From contig DQGF01000172.1 of assembly GCA_003525045.1 (NCBI GenBank), positions 1-6,205 of the forward strand: DNA of 6,205 nt, read 5' to 3'. Below the pieces are notes generated by a model, which was not told the origin of the DNA, did no database searches, and saw only the letters and a program-made list of their open reading frames with translations. The position numbers were made by a program, and so were the translations under genes. Shown piece by piece: positions 5,741 through 6,205 of this stretch; positions within the stretch are counted from its first letter, which is position 1, and every line of letters begins with the position of its first letter. Source of the DNA: Pseudomonas sp. (lineage in GTDB: Bacteria; Pseudomonadota; Gammaproteobacteria; Pseudomonadales; Pseudomonadaceae).

Positions 5741-6205
5741 TCAGAACTGCGCTGCATCCAGCAGGTACAGCGATTCGCTACCGGCCTTCACCGACGCGCT
5801 CAACGAGTGAATACGCGGCAGCAGGCGGGCGAAATAGAACCGCGCCGTACCCAGCTTGCTCGCATAGAAATCGTCCTGTGCTTCCTTGCCGAAGGCCGCC
5901 TTGGCCATCAGTGCCCACATGTAGGCGTACGCCACGTAACCGAAGACTTGCAGATACTCGACCGAGGCGGCGCCGATTTCATTCGGGTTGTTTTTCGCCC
6001 GGTCGAGCAACCACGCGGTCAACTCGTCAAGGGTGGTCACCGCATCGTTCAGCGGCTTGGTGAACTCGGCAAGGTCAGCGCTGGCGGTCCCGGTGAAGTG
6101 ACGGATCTCGTCGGCGAACAGGTTGTAGAACGCCCCGCCGGTGCCGACGATCTTGCGGCCCACCAGGTCCAGCGCCTGGATGCCGTTGGTGCCTTCGTAG
6201 ATCTG
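5741..6205 (-). CDS. Acyl-CoA dehydrogenase, C-terminal part (gene runs off the window)
   Basis: The frame is open from the window edge at 6205 to TGA at 5741-5743, giving the last 154 residues of a flavoprotein that oxidises acyl-CoA to trans-2-enoyl-CoA. The fragment starts QIYEGTNGIQALDLVGRK; the Glu of YEGT is the position of the catalytic base in the medium-chain-type enzymes. The remaining ~130 residues are helical and fit the extra C-terminal domain (acetyl-CoA dehydrogenase C-terminal-like, PF12806) of the long ~600-residue bacterial type. About three quarters of the protein, including the FAD domain, is outside the window. The GTG at 6163 is an internal codon, not a start. No terminator is visible between its stop and the rsmY promoter. 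Chain-length specificity cannot be read from this part. Confidence 0.93.
   Translation of the reverse strand, partial: QIYEGTNGIQALDLVGRKIVGTGGAFYNLFADEIRHFTGTASADLAEFTKPLNDAVTTLDELTAWLLDRAKNNPNEIGAASVEYLQVFGYVAYAYMWALMAKAAFGKEAQDDFYASKLGTARFYFARLLPRIHSLSASVKAGSESLYLLDAAQF

Noticed and set aside
5651..6205. Plus-strand open frame starting at ATG 5651 and running off the window edge
   Set aside because: It begins over the rsmY promoter and then runs antisense to the acyl-CoA dehydrogenase. Its product is arginine-rich without a domain, typical of a shadow frame.

Overview
The window looks like a chromosomal segment from the Pseudomonas fluorescens group. It has high-GC, Pseudomonas-style coding sequence, a pqq biosynthesis end with an S9 peptidase gene directly after pqqE, a Pseudomonas-type REP inverted pair, and a GacA-box-driven RsmY-type small RNA. 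There are six protein genes, two of them cut by the window edges, and one confident RNA gene that no ORF analysis would show.

Layout. (1) 1-2641, plus strand: the 3' three quarters of pqqE (radical-SAM/SPASM enzyme of PQQ synthesis), overlapping by 35 bp an S9-family serine peptidase gene (PqqM type). (2) 2642-2770: a convergent intergenic gap filled by a nearly perfect 32-nt inverted REP pair. (3) 2771-2929, minus: a 52-residue Pmp3/YqaE two-helix membrane protein. (4) 3045-4415, minus: a class III PLP aminotransferase with its own intrinsic terminator and a leader hairpin over its ribosome binding site. (5) 4585-5514, plus: a divergently transcribed LysR-type regulator, the obvious candidate controller of the aminotransferase. 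(6) 5535-5727, minus: a complete small RNA unit made of a perfect GacA box (TGTAAG-N6-CTTACA), a -10-like element, about 119 nt of transcript with eight GGA triplets, and a UUCG-capped terminator. I read this as rsmY of the Gac/Rsm system. (7) 5741-6205, minus: the C-terminal part of an acyl-CoA dehydrogenase.

How it fits together. PqqE joins the Glu and Tyr side chains of the PqqA peptide, and the S9 peptidase may trim or clear PqqA-derived peptides. The aminotransferase/LysR pair is a separate regulated metabolic module. From memory, the extended pqq cluster of P. fluorescens B16-like strains carries additional genes (M, K, J, I, H) beyond F-A-B-C-D-E; I could not verify whether the aminotransferase and LysR genes here match any of them. 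The small RNA sits between the LysR and acyl-CoA dehydrogenase genes. It shares its terminator hairpin with lysR in the opposite direction, and would act globally by titrating RsmA/RsmE (CsrA family) rather than locally.
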